Source: Pirellulales bacterium (GTDB taxonomy: Bacteria > Planctomycetota > Planctomycetia > Pirellulales > Thermoguttaceae). Taken from it: a stretch of DNA of 50,849 bases. The stretch covers positions 1-50,849 of the forward strand of contig JAFGPV010000124.1 of the NCBI GenBank assembly GCA_016936015.1. Reading direction: 5' to 3'. Position 1 is the stretch's first letter. The number at the start of each line of letters is the position of its first letter. The notes beneath the pieces were generated by a model that saw nothing but the letters and a program-made list of their open reading frames with translations, did no database searches and was not told the DNA's origin. The position numbers and the translations under genes are program-made. This document shows positions 42,312-50,776 of the stretch, in pieces.

Positions 42312-44039
42312 TTAAAAATCGACGTCCGCCTCGGGACGTACCGAACGGTACCAGGCCTTCCATTTCTCCGTGGCGTCCCGGCGCTGCAGTTCAGTAAATT
42401 GGTCCGGGGGGCCGAATTCCGTCGGGTGGCGACGGATCCGCTGCAGGCCGTTGCGGGCCTCCAGGACGATCTCCGGATCGCTGTCGCCCAGGGCGTAGAT
42501 CAGGGCAGGGACATTGTCCAAATCGCGGGTTTTTCCCAGGGCCAGCACCGCCGCCCGACGCACCGCGGGCGATTGACCCCGGGTCAGCGCCCGGAGTTTC
42601 GCCCCGTGGGCCGCCAGGAAGGATTCGACCTGCTGGGAGGGCAATTCGGCCAGGGCCGCCACTTTTTCGTCCAGCTTCTCGGACTCCGGATCGTCGAGCA
42701 ACTCCATCAGGTCTTCCACCTTTTTCAGTTGCGTCGCGACCACGACCTGCCCCCCGCGCACCACCGCCCGGTCGGTATCCTTCGGCAGCCCCCGGCCGCC
42801 GACCAGCAATCCCGATCCAAAACCCTTGGCCTTATCAAGACTGATTTTCATCGAACGCAGTAAAAACAAGGCGCCGAAGGCCGTGTCCGGGGTCGTCCCG
42901 CTGAGACTCGTCCAACTGCCGTTGTCGGCCTGCGTCTTCAGGAGGTACTTGGCGATCTCGTCGTACCAGGGAAAATCTTTTTCCGAATCCCGCGTGAAGA
43001 TCTCGCGAAAACTCATGTAGCGTTCGAAGCTGTACTGATAATAATGGGTGTACATACCCGGCGACGCCTGGAAATTCGATCGGATCCAGCGATTGGCCAT
43101 GTTCTGGGCTTCATGAAACTGCGAGAGATTCAAGAGAGCCGTCGGCTGCGCAGTCACCTTCGGTCCCTCCTTGACGGCCACTTCGTGCAAAGCGCCCGCG
43201 ACCGGGGCCTCTTTCGCCACGACCCTTTGCAGTTTCAGGAGGTCGCCGACCATGTACAGGCACCCCCCTCCCGCCGAGGTCAAGCTGAGCGACACTTTTT
43301 CCTGCGGGACGCGCGAGCCTTCGGGAGCGATTTTCCCCTGGTAGCCGAATCCGCCGCTGGGATCCTGCGTCCGCAACAGCCACTGCCCCGCCTTTTGGAT
43401 CACTTCCGGCGGGACGTTGTATCCCGCCTGCGAGGCTTCCCAACAACTCAACAGGCCGTATTGCGTCATCGAGGTGTCGCCGAACGGCCAATTGGGATCC
43501 CCCTTGGGATATCCCCACGCGCCGAACGGTTTCTGACGCTGAAAAAGAGCTTGTAAAAGACAATTCGTCTCCCGCCGGTAGAGATCGGAATCGCAAGTCA
43601 CAAAAAATATTATGGAGATGCCCATGCTGTAGATGCCGTCTGATTCCGTCATGATTTTATCGGGCTTATAGTCACCCAGCGCGGCCTTCAGATCGGTAAC
43701 GACTTTCTGCACCGTCGGATTCCTGGGAGACGCCCCGTTTTTCAGCAGCGTCAAACCAACCAGTGCCCTGGCCCCCGGCCGGGTATCCTCTTTATAATTC
43801 GCTTCGAGATAGGCAACCGCCCTCTGTATCGCTCGTTTTACCTCCGGACTCTCGGGAGTCAGTGCCCCAAGAGATGGACTTGGAAGAAACGCCGAGAAAA
43901 CGACTATTCCCAAAAGCGTCTTCCACCCCAACGCCCCGCAAGGAAATACTTGATAACCCGAAACCAATTTCCCCGATATATCCAGAGATTGCCCGCCCCC
44001 TGACGATATGCCTTTCGCCGGCGTTGCAAGATTCATCAT
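42312..44039 (-). CDS. Exported alpha/alpha-toroid protein with C-terminal HEAT repeats
   Basis: The 575-residue protein has a hydrophobic export segment (about 43-58, LLGIVVFSAFLPSPSLG), then toroid repeats with Gly/Trp patterns (FGAWGYP, DPSGGFGYQG, ADNGSWTSLSG). Two or three HEAT-like repeats close it (about 480-540, SPAVRRAAVLALGKTRD). No DxDD motif is present, so cyclase activity is unlikely. It is the first gene after the 44114-44142 promoter and heads the ExbBD operon. Another toroid gene precedes the MoxR operon. The extra 40 residues before the signal suggest that the true start could be internal. Confidence 0.82.
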   Translation of the reverse strand: MMNLATPAKGISSGGGQSLDISGKLVSGYQVFPCGALGWKTLLGIVVFSAFLPSPSLGALTPESPEVKRAIQRAVAYLEANYKEDTRPGARALVGLTLLKNGASPRNPTVQKVVTDLKAALGDYKPDKIMTESDGIYSMGISIIFFVTCDSDLYRRETNCLLQALFQRQKPFGAWGYPKGDPNWPFGDTSMTQYGLLSCWEASQAGYNVPPEVIQKAGQWLLRTQDPSGGFGYQGKIAPEGSRVPQEKVSLSLTSAGGGCLYMVGDLLKLQRVVAKEAPVAGALHEVAVKEGPKVTAQPTALLNLSQFHEAQNMANRWIRSNFQASPGMYTHYYQYSFERYMSFREIFTRDSEKDFPWYDEIAKYLLKTQADNGSWTSLSGTTPDTAFGALFLLRSMKISLDKAKGFGSGLLVGGRGLPKDTDRAVVRGGQVVVATQLKKVEDLMELLDDPESEKLDEKVAALAELPSQQVESFLAAHGAKLRALTRGQSPAVRRAAVLALGKTRDLDNVPALIYALGDSDPEIVLEARNGLQRIRRHPTEFGPPDQFTELQRRDATEKWKAWYRSVRPEADVDF

Positions 44040-44113
44040 GGCATTCCGCGAGGTTTGCGCAATTTGAACGGTTTCAAATCAACGCTGGATTCTTCGTTAT
44101 GACTACCTCTCCG

Positions 44114-44142
44114 ATACTATGTGGAAACGAGAGAACTGTCAA
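44114..44142 (-). promoter_or_regulatory. Consensus sigma70-type promoter of the ExbBD operon
   Basis: On the minus strand, TTGACA (44142-44137), exactly 17 nt, then TAGTAT (44119-44114). The -35 element is perfect. Transcription would start near 44107, about 70 nt before the ATG at 44039. Confidence 0.7.
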
Positions 44143-44278
44143 TAAATAAGGGACCTCGTTTTTTATCAATAAAACGATATTTTCCCCATCGCCTATTTTT
44201 TTCTAAAAAACCTTATCGTAAAACAGCAATCTCCCCTCGATTTTTTGCCGAAAAAGGTCACACACTTCGGGGGGAAAG

Positions 44279-44307
44279 TTGACATGGCTCGACGTGATTC
44301 GTAAGAT
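44279..44307 (+). promoter_or_regulatory. Consensus sigma70-type promoter of tRNA-Phe
   Basis: TTGACA (44279-44284), 17 nt, then TAAGAT (44302-44307), with the mature tRNA 5' end 28 nt further on. The 295-nt gap at 44040-44334 otherwise holds only this promoter and the divergent one at 44114-44142. Confidence 0.75.
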
Positions 44308-44334
44308 ATTTGTTTACAGAATCAATCCCACTGG

Positions 44335-44407
44335 GGACAGGTAGCTCAGTTGGTAGAGCACTGGACTGAAAATCCAGGTGTCGCCGGTTCAATCCCGGCC
44401 CTGTCCA
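44335..44407 (+). tRNA. tRNA-Phe (anticodon GAA)
   Basis: A full cloverleaf can be folded by eye: acceptor GGACAGG/CCTGTCC, D stem GCTC/GAGC, anticodon stem CTGGA/TCCAG with loop CTGAAAA (anticodon GAA), and T stem GCCGG/CCGGC with loop TTCAATC. The discriminator is A. The 3' CCA is not encoded (CTT follows), so it must be added after transcription. The tRNA has its own consensus promoter, and a methyltransferase gene follows after 11 nt. Confidence 0.95.
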
Positions 44408-44418
44408 CTTGACGTAAT

Positions 44419-45201
44419 ATGCGTCGAATTCAGAAGTTAGGATATCTGCTTTTGACGGCAAGTCTATCTCCCCGAGAGCTCTTTCAACAACAAGCCGAGT
44501 GGTTGGCGGCTGCGCGGGACAGGTTGCTCAGGCGGGCGGGCATTGGGCGGCGGAAGTCGATACTGGACCTCGGCTGCGGACCAGGGGCGGTGACGGAGGA
44601 GCTTGCACGGCGGTGCGGCGGGACCGTCGTGGCGCTGGATCATCGTGCCGGGGCCTTTGGCGAAGGGGCGGGGTGTTTCGGTGCGAGCCGTTGCGTTTGC
44701 GGCGACGCACGGCGTCTGCCGTTTGGCGACGGCGTCTGCGATCTGGTCTTTTCCCAGTTCAGTCTCCTTTGGATGGACGCCGGCGCTGTCGTGCCGGAAA
44801 TCGCCCGGGTGTTGCGGCCCGACGGCGTCTGCGTGGCCCTGGAGCCGGATTACGGGGGGATGATCGAGCATCCCCCGGAGATCGCCTTACAGCAGGTATG
44901 GGTGGACGCCTTAACGCGGGCGGGGGCCGATCCGTGCATCGGCCGGAAACTTCCGTCGGTTTTCGCCCGGGCCGGTTTTTCCGTGCAGGTCGATTTCCTC
45001 GATCGGCTGTTCCCGCCTGCGGCGGCGCGCTACGATCTGCTGGCCGGACTGCCGCTGACGCCGGAGGAGCAAAAAACCGTTCAATCCCGCCGGGCCGCGG
45101 AAGAAAAAACACCTGGGGCGGAGATTGTCGTTTTTCTGCCGCTGTTCCTGATCACGGCCACGAAATCCTCGGCCGGGAACGGCTTGATATCCGATACCTA
45201 A
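44419..45201 (+). CDS. SAM-dependent methyltransferase (class I)
   Basis: The 260-residue protein has the class I methyltransferase motif I ILDLGCGPG (about 48-56), the acidic motif II in VVALDH (about 70-75) and a motif IV region DLVFSQFSLLWMD (about 108-120). The substrate is unknown; the fold type fits small-molecule or quinone-type methyltransferases. The gene begins 11 nt after the tRNA-Phe end and has no promoter or clear ribosome-binding site of its own, so it probably uses the tRNA transcript. The ATG at 44419 is the only early one; downstream starts near residue 20 are possible. Confidence 0.85.
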   Translation: MRRIQKLGYLLLTASLSPRELFQQQAEWLAAARDRLLRRAGIGRRKSILDLGCGPGAVTEELARRCGGTVVALDHRAGAFGEGAGCFGASRCVCGDARRLPFGDGVCDLVFSQFSLLWMDAGAVVPEIARVLRPDGVCVALEPDYGGMIEHPPEIALQQVWVDALTRAGADPCIGRKLPSVFARAGFSVQVDFLDRLFPPAAARYDLLAGLPLTPEEQKTVQSRRAAEEKTPGAEIVVFLPLFLITATKSSAGNGLISDT

Positions 45202-45210
45202 TCGTGCTGG

Positions 45211-45363
45211 TTATTTCGCCGTCACCACGAATTTCCGCGACGCCTCGACCGTGCCGTACAGTTCTTTGGTGTCGTAGACGACGGTGACGGTGAAGGTCTC
45301 GCGCCGGCCGGTTGGTTTCAGGTCTTTCGGTACCCGCCACGAGTACCCGCAGGTGCCGTCTCA
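45211..45363 (-). other. Coding-like 49-codon continuation after an in-frame UGA
   Basis: Directly after the TGA at 45363-45361 of the next feature, the same frame stays open for 49 codons and ends with TAA at 45211. The translation begins DGTCGYSWRVPKDLKP and ends in beta-strand-like sequence (FTVTVVYDTKELYGTVEAS). It looks like the natural C-terminus of the upstream protein. A hairpin can be drawn 4 nt after the UGA: 45357-45349 with 45337-45329, nine pairs with one C-A mismatch and one wobble, loop of 11 nt. The possible causes are a nonsense mutation, a sequence error or selenocysteine insertion. Confidence 0.6.
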
Positions 45364-46938
45364 GCCGAAGGGCATGGTTCCCTCGGCAACGGTTTTGCCG
45401 GAGGAATCGGCGATGCGGACGATCGGATCGAGCGAAAGATTCCGCTCGTAAGAGGTCGTTTTTCCGTCGCCCAATTCGATGGTCTTCTTCTCCTTTTGCC
45501 GCGTATCGTCCAGGTGGCGGATCATGACGTCGAGTTGGGGATCGATCAGGACGGCCGAGACTTTAATCTCGTCGCCCGGCCTGAAGGTCTGATCCTTGGT
45601 GGGGCTGGCGAAGAGGACGTCGGGTTTGTTGCAGAAATCGAGGACGTAAGGACGGTCCTTGCGGATTTTGATGAAATAATTCCACTTTTTCCGAGATTCC
45701 TGCGATTTTCCCTCGGAGTGGTAATTGTTGGAAATCCGAAGATGCAGGGAGCCGTATTGGATCGACAGGTATTGGGGGAGGTAATCGCCGACCGGGACTT
45801 TGAATTCCCGGACCTCGTCGCTTTCATCGAGCATCGCAGTTTCCGACTCCAGCGAGCCGCGGAACGTGACGTCTTTCAGGTCTCTCCCGCCGGGGCCGAT
45901 CTGGAACACGCCGAAATCGCCGCGATACGGCCTGACGGTCAGCCTGTTGCCCAAGGGACTGGCGGTGATCGAGTAGAGCGCGCCGTCGACCTTGCGCATC
46001 GTACAGAGCATATCTTCGGTAAATCCTGAATACTGATTCTTGTTCAGGAGAATATCCAGGGGATCGAGCGGAGTGAGGTAAAGCGCCGTGGCGGAGCCGG
46101 GCCGATCGTAGCGGCCCACGACGACGTACGGCTGGGCCAAAAGCGCCTGGAACTGGCGCTTGCCGAGGCGGATCTGTCCCTCCCGGGCGGTCGTGGCCAC
46201 GAGGTGCATCATGCGGTAGGTATGATCGCCGCGCTTGCTGATTGTCAACCAGGGCAGGATGCGGAACGGCCGCACGCCCACGCCGGGGCCGTAGTCGATC
46301 GCGACGTCCAAGTACTCAAAGACCATCTTCTCCTGCACCTGCCAGGGCGGCAGGTCCTGCCAGGGGGGATTTTGCATCGGTTTCAGGACCGGGTCGTTGG
46401 TCAGGTCGAGATCGTGATTCACGTCGAAGTACAGCCGGTCGTAGCGCGACAGGCTGCCGCTCTTGAGCAAAGGATGCTCGGGATCCCTGTCTATTTCGCC
46501 GAGGCGGGCGAGTTTTTTGGACAGGCTTTTCCAGAACGGTTTTTTCTCCGTTTTCTTGTCGTTGTCCTTCTCCTCCGGTTTCTCCTTTTCTTCCTTGCCG
46601 GGCGGAGGTTGGCCGGACTGATCGAGCACGAAGTGGTACTCGATCCCCTCGCCTTGGAGATTGCGATCGAATTTGACTTTTCCGTAGAGCGGCTGCTTGG
46701 ACTTCAACGGGGGATAGACTTTGACCTCCTTGTCCGGCTCGGTGGAACATTCGACGTACGCGCCGCGGGTGAGCCTCCGGCCCGCCTGGGGATTGTGTTT
46801 CTCGAAGGCGGACACCTCCCGCATTTTAAAGACGGCTTCCTCCGGAGCGGCATCCTCCGCCGGGGAAGGAGTTACAGACTCGACCACGGCAAACATCGCC
46901 GCGGCAATTGCGAACAAGGGCTTCCCAAGATGTTTCAT
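45361..46938 (-). CDS. Secreted protein of unknown function, stopped by UGA before a likely C-terminal domain end
   Basis: The 525-residue product has a signal peptide (about 1-28) and a charged Lys/Glu low-complexity segment (about 112-137). Large beta-rich regions follow, with an acidic Asp-rich stretch (FDVNHDLDLTND, about 165-176) that could bind calcium. I recognise no family. The frame ends at TGA in the context TMPFG, and a further 49 codons follow without another stop (45211-45360), so the native protein is probably about 575 residues. TGA is used as an ordinary stop elsewhere in the window, for example in the four ATGA overlaps, so general reassignment is excluded. A TGGACA-N18-TAGAAT promoter lies upstream. 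Confidence 0.75.
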   Translation of the reverse strand: MKHLGKPLFAIAAAMFAVVESVTPSPAEDAAPEEAVFKMREVSAFEKHNPQAGRRLTRGAYVECSTEPDKEVKVYPPLKSKQPLYGKVKFDRNLQGEGIEYHFVLDQSGQPPPGKEEKEKPEEKDNDKKTEKKPFWKSLSKKLARLGEIDRDPEHPLLKSGSLSRYDRLYFDVNHDLDLTNDPVLKPMQNPPWQDLPPWQVQEKMVFEYLDVAIDYGPGVGVRPFRILPWLTISKRGDHTYRMMHLVATTAREGQIRLGKRQFQALLAQPYVVVGRYDRPGSATALYLTPLDPLDILLNKNQYSGFTEDMLCTMRKVDGALYSITASPLGNRLTVRPYRGDFGVFQIGPGGRDLKDVTFRGSLESETAMLDESDEVREFKVPVGDYLPQYLSIQYGSLHLRISNNYHSEGKSQESRKKWNYFIKIRKDRPYVLDFCNKPDVLFASPTKDQTFRPGDEIKVSAVLIDPQLDVMIRHLDDTRQKEKKTIELGDGKTTSYERNLSLDPIVRIADSSGKTVAEGTMPFG

Positions 46939-47003
46939 GAGCGCATAACCAATTCAAAAGGCACGGTGAGCGTTGAAAGAGATGAAGCCCGAGAGAAAGC
47001 GTC

Positions 47004-47033
47004 ATTCTATCAGGAACGTTTGATGCGTGTCCA
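47004..47033 (-). promoter_or_regulatory. Candidate sigma70-type promoter for the UGA-containing gene
   Basis: On the minus strand, TGGACA (47033-47028), 18 nt, then TAGAAT (47009-47004). Both elements match the consensus at five of six positions. Confidence 0.55.
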
Positions 47034-47072
47034 CATTGATCATCAAATATCCCCTCTTAGGGCGGTGTCGGC

Positions 47073-47101
47073 TTGCCTCCGCCATTTTTACGGCATAAAA
47101 T
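47073..47101 (+). promoter_or_regulatory. Candidate sigma70-type promoter, divergent
   Basis: TTGCCT (47073-47078), 17 nt, then TAAAAT (47096-47101), about 100 nt before the ATG at 47203. It faces away from the minus-strand promoter at 47004-47033; the 264-nt gap holds nothing else I can name. Confidence 0.5.
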
Positions 47102-47202
47102 TCCGATAAACTGGCGCATATCAATAATAATGATGCCGGGTGTTCCTCCGTGATCCCCACGATGAGAGTCGCCATCCGAGGATAGCAGTTCTTCCGCTTT
47201 GC

Positions 47203-47607
47203 ATGACTCCCTCAGAAAAAAAAACCGGGCGTGTTGTTCCGTTCGATAAGGATCAACGGCAGCGGATCCTGTCGGCGCTGGGGGAACGAGGCAGGAAAAT
47301 TCCCAAGGTCAACGAAAAGACCCTCTTGAAGTACTACCGCTACCTGTCCACCCACCTTGCTTTTCCCTATCCCGCCCGATACCCGCACTCGTCGCCCCGG
47401 TGGCAGGCCGTGGCCAACGATTTCACCGTCCTGGGATTGCTCGATCCTTCCCATCGCCAGGGCGGCGAGTACGACGGCATTTTCTGCAAGACGATGAACG
47501 GGAATTACGAGGTCAATCTACCGCTGATCGAGTTGGAGACGTCCGGCGACCATCCCAACCACCAATTGCTCGAAGACTACTGGTATTGGTTCTGGAACTG
47601 GCGATAA
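47203..47607 (+). CDS. Small cytoplasmic protein of unknown function with aromatic C-terminus
   Basis: This 134-residue protein has no signal or membrane segment. It has a basic N-terminus, a central part with an aromatic/Pro-rich AFPYPARYPHSSPRWQAV segment and a C-terminus ending DYWYWFWNWR. A short domain of this kind, ending in an aromatic cluster, recurs in planctomycete genomes, but I cannot name a function. The ATG at 47203 is used here; an in-frame GTG at 47140 would add 21 residues. The YihY-like gene follows after 17 nt. Confidence 0.7.
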   Translation: MTPSEKKTGRVVPFDKDQRQRILSALGERGRKIPKVNEKTLLKYYRYLSTHLAFPYPARYPHSSPRWQAVANDFTVLGLLDPSHRQGGEYDGIFCKTMNGNYEVNLPLIELETSGDHPNHQLLEDYWYWFWNWR

Positions 47608-47624
47608 TAGAGTCCGGGGTCTCG

Positions 47625-48485
47625 ATGTACGCCTGGCTAAAAAGCGCGTTGTGGCTGCCGCTCTACGAGGCGGCGCGCAACTGGCAGAAAGACGACGGCC
47701 CGACGTTGGCGGCGGCGGTGGCCTACTACGCCGCCTTTTCGTTCTTCCCGCTGCTGTTGCTGCTGATCGCCGCCCTGGGATTTGCCCTGCAATTCTCCAC
47801 CGGGGCGCAGAACGCTCGCCAGGAATTGCTCGATCTGCTGGCCCAGAACGTCTCTCCCAACCTGACCTCTCACGTGGGCGCCGTGCTGGACCAAATCAGC
47901 GTCAACGCCGTCGTCGGCGGTCCGCTGGGTCTGGTCGCCTTGCTGTTTGCCGCCGTTGGCGTCTTCAACCAGATCGAGCGCGCCTTCGATCGCATCTGGC
48001 ACGTTCCCGGGCAGGCCTGGCGGGGCGTCTGGGCGGCCGTTCTGAACGCCCTGTATTACCGCCTGCGGGCGTTCCTGATGCTGTTGGGGACGGGCGTGCT
48101 GGTGCTAACGGCGTTGGGAGCCGGCGTGGCGGCCTCGACGCTCCGCGCCCTGACAGCCGATCTGCCCGGCGGCCGCGGAATCTGGATCCTGGCCCAGATC
48201 GCCCTGAGCCTCGCCCTGTTCGGTTTATCCTTCACGTTCATCTATAAAGTGCTGCCCAAGGTGTCCGTACGCTGGTCGGAGGCGGCACGGGGCGGACTGC
48301 TGGCGGCCCTGCTCTGGGAAGTCACCCGCCAACTGCTGACGCTCTTTCTGGTCGGCGAGAAGTACACCGCCTACGGCATCATCGGCTCGCTGATCGCCCT
48401 GATGCTCTGGATCTACGTCGCCAGCAGCGTCCTCTTCCTGGGCGCCGAGTACGTTCGCGTCCTCGGCCGGCGCCGCCCCGGATGA
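47625..48485 (+). CDS. YihY/BrkB-family inner-membrane protein
   Basis: The 286-residue protein has the family's six-helix pattern, with the signature AAAVAYYAAFSFFPLLLLL (about 29-47), NQIERAFDRIWHVPG near 122-136 and a final helix near 255-275. Proteins of this family were once annotated as RNase BN; their actual role is not established, and transport or membrane-integrity functions are proposed. The ATG at 47625 starts the family-typical N-terminus. The open frame before it is the shadow of the small gene upstream. Confidence 0.9.
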   Translation: MYAWLKSALWLPLYEAARNWQKDDGPTLAAAVAYYAAFSFFPLLLLLIAALGFALQFSTGAQNARQELLDLLAQNVSPNLTSHVGAVLDQISVNAVVGGPLGLVALLFAAVGVFNQIERAFDRIWHVPGQAWRGVWAAVLNALYYRLRAFLMLLGTGVLVLTALGAGVAASTLRALTADLPGGRGIWILAQIALSLALFGLSFTFIYKVLPKVSVRWSEAARGGLLAALLWEVTRQLLTLFLVGEKYTAYGIIGSLIALMLWIYVASSVLFLGAEYVRVLGRRRPG

Positions 48486-48553
48486 GTTTCGGGCGGGCTG
48501 GGCGCCGTGCTTTTGCCGGTTTCCGCGGGGACTCTCGGGCGAAAATTTTTGTC

Positions 48554-48614
48554 ATAGCCGGCGGCTAACAGTCGGAGAACAAAAGTGAAACTGTGCACCG
48601 ACCGGCGGCTATTA
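48554..48614. repeat. Paired palindromes, family D, second type of centre
   Basis: ATAGCCGGCGGCTAACAG and ACCGGCGGCTATTAG flank a centre containing GGAGAACAAAAGTGAAACTG. It is in the same orientation as the copy at 50711-50776, and the two centres match over most of their length. Confidence 0.75.
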
Positions 48615-48693
48615 GATCCCGGTTATTCCTGGATCGTCCCTCTTCTTTCGCGGCATGGTGAAATCGGGTATGCTGGGAGCGAGGAGAACAGCC

Positions 48694-50520
48694 ATGCTGC
48701 CGGGCCCGATGTTCGGTTTGGAGATGATCACCAGCGTGCGGCGCATTCGGTACTTCGTTATCCGCGTGCTGTACGCAACGGTGCTCTTTCTATTTCTACT
48801 GTTGATTTACCAACAATCGAGATTGACGGGCTTGTCCAGCATCGCGGCGGTTGCGAACTTTTCGTATATGTTCTTCAGTACGTTTGCCTGGCTCCAGGTG
48901 TTGGCGGTGGCGGCCCTCGGGCCGGCTCTGGCCGCGGGCACGATCGCCCTGGAACGGGAGCGGCGAACCATCGAATATCTCTTCGCCAGCCAGCTTAGCA
49001 ACGCGGAACTGATCTTCGGGAAACTGCTGGCCCGGCTGATCCACGTGGGCTGCCTGGTGCTGGTCGGACTGCCGGTCCTGGCGCTGGCGATGCTGATGGG
49101 CGGGATCGCGCCCGAGGCGCTGGTTATGCTCTACGTGCTTACGCTGAGCACGATGATCTTCATCGGAGCGCTCTCGATGCTGGTCTCGGTCTTCGCCCGG
49201 CGGGCCCGCGAGGCGGTGATGCGGGTGTACCTCCTCCTGCTGGTCTTGTTCGTCCTCCCGCCGATCGTAGCCAGTCTGCCCTCGATCGTCGAATATCCCC
49301 TCCTCGATTTCCTCAACAACCAACTCTTGGTACTGAATCCTTTCTGGGTGTTGGGCAACGTCTTAACGACGGGCAGCGGCGTCCAGCCCATCGAGGGTTG
49401 GGCCATCTTGGGCCACACACTCCTGCTGCACGGCGGATTCAGCGCCGCGGCCTTGACCGTGGCGACGCTGGCGGTCCGCCGCGTCCATCTGGCGCATCAG
49501 GGAAAGAGCGAGAAAAAGAAACGGCGGCGGTTCGGCTGGCGCCGGCCGGCTATCGGCGACCGGCCGATGCTCTGGAAGGAGATGTACGCTGAGCCGGCCG
49601 CCGCCCGGCTGGGCTGGATCGGCCGGATCGCGGTCGGACTGCTGGTGGCGGCGATCTTCCTGTCGATGGCGTATTATTATTGGGATCTGATCCGGTCCGG
49701 CAGCTTGTATTCCAGCCAGTCGTGGCAGCGGATGATGGCGTTCCAATTTCCCATTACGGTCGGCACGCTTGTCGGCTGCGGAGGATTGCTGCTGATCGCC
49801 GCCCGGGCCGCCTTCAGCGTGACCTCCGAAAAGGAGCGCGACACCTGGGGATCGGTCTTGAGCACTCCGCTGGAGCCGAAGGAAATCGTCTGGGCCAAAG
49901 TCCTGGGCAACCTTTACGCCTTCCGCTGGCTGATGATCCTCCAGGCGCTGCTCTGGGGATCGCTGATTTTCGTGGAAGCGCCGTTCGTGCTGCCCGTGTT
50001 CTTTATGGTCCTCACGTTTTTCATACTCGCCGTCTATGCCAGCACGTTGGGCGTGAGTTATTCGCTGTGGTGCAAGACCTCGATGCGGGCGATGGGGGCC
50101 ACGCTGGCCACGGGAATTTTCTGCGGCGGACTGTATTTTTTTACCTGTTGCATGCCGATCCTGGTCGGCTCGCGGGGTGCGGATGAGGGATGGGCCATCG
50201 TGCTGGCTCCGTGTATCCCTTTTCTGCTGTTTTTTCCCGGCCTAGTGTATCTCGAGAACTTCGGCGGCCACCTAGAGCCGGTATTTTACGCAGCCTATAT
50301 CTTGGGAGTGATCGGCTACGCCTTTGCCGCCGGGGCACTCTATGTCAGCAGCCTCCACCAATTCAACCGCCGCAGCGGGCGGACCGACGGCGCCTTCGAA
50401 CACTGGCCGTCCCCCACTTCGCCCTTCGGCTCCGCGGCGCCGATGGCCGCGGAACCGGTCCTGGCGGAGGTTATCCTGCCCTCCCTGGCCGAATCCGACG
50501 GATCGGGCGGAGGCCGTTGA
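48694..50520 (+). CDS. Large ABC-2-type permease-like membrane protein (duplicated)
   Basis: The 608-residue protein has two similar halves of about six helices each, separated by a basic cytoplasmic segment (about 270-295, EKKKRRRFGWRRP). Each half begins with a stretch like ABC-2 permeases (ALERERRTIEYLFASQLSNA in the first; TSEKERDTWGSVLSTPLEPK in the second). The repeated ER-x-x-T-pattern before a helix is typical of ABC exporters of the NatB/GldF type. No ATP-binding protein gene is in the window, but one could lie to the right. I chose the ATG at 48694 because GAGGAG precedes it; an ATG at 48655 adds 13 residues. Confidence 0.82.
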   Translation: MLPGPMFGLEMITSVRRIRYFVIRVLYATVLFLFLLLIYQQSRLTGLSSIAAVANFSYMFFSTFAWLQVLAVAALGPALAAGTIALERERRTIEYLFASQLSNAELIFGKLLARLIHVGCLVLVGLPVLALAMLMGGIAPEALVMLYVLTLSTMIFIGALSMLVSVFARRAREAVMRVYLLLLVLFVLPPIVASLPSIVEYPLLDFLNNQLLVLNPFWVLGNVLTTGSGVQPIEGWAILGHTLLLHGGFSAAALTVATLAVRRVHLAHQGKSEKKKRRRFGWRRPAIGDRPMLWKEMYAEPAAARLGWIGRIAVGLLVAAIFLSMAYYYWDLIRSGSLYSSQSWQRMMAFQFPITVGTLVGCGGLLLIAARAAFSVTSEKERDTWGSVLSTPLEPKEIVWAKVLGNLYAFRWLMILQALLWGSLIFVEAPFVLPVFFMVLTFFILAVYASTLGVSYSLWCKTSMRAMGATLATGIFCGGLYFFTCCMPILVGSRGADEGWAIVLAPCIPFLLFFPGLVYLENFGGHLEPVFYAAYILGVIGYAFAAGALYVSSLHQFNRRSGRTDGAFEHWPSPTSPFGSAAPMAAEPVLAEVILPSLAESDGSGGGR

Positions 50521-50548
50521 TCCTTGGGATGGCAGGGCAACCTCTTCC

Positions 50549-50621
50549 AACGCCCCGCGATGGCCATCGCGGGGGTGCGTACGGCCTTCTTCTCCCCCCG
50601 CGACCTCCGTCGCGGAGCGTT
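50549..50621. repeat. Paired palindromes, family C
   Basis: AACGCCCCGCGATGGCCATC and CCCCCGCGACCTCCGTCGCG face each other, followed by the GAGCGTT tail variant. It lies 29 nt after the permease stop. Confidence 0.8.
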
Positions 50622-50710
50622 GATCATGCATCGTCAATCTGATCCCCAATCAGCCGGGGAAATGAAATAAGGCGCAGTAATTTCTCATGGTCAAATTGGG
50701 AAAGATGCGA

Positions 50711-50776
50711 ATAGCGGGCGGCTAACAGCTACTGGAGAACCAAAGTAAAACCATGCACCTACCGGCGGCTGTTAGC
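50711..50776. repeat. Paired palindromes, family D, second type of centre
   Basis: ATAGCGGGCGGCTAACAGC and ACCGGCGGCTGTTAGCC flank a centre with GGAGAACCAAAGTAAAACC, a close match to 48554-48614. The two copies stand on either side of the permease gene. The rest of the gap, 50622-50849, shows no coding region. Confidence 0.75.

Noticed and set aside
44335-44407. Integration site (att) in tRNA-Phe
   Set aside because: No integrase gene and no second copy of the tRNA 3' end were seen in the window.
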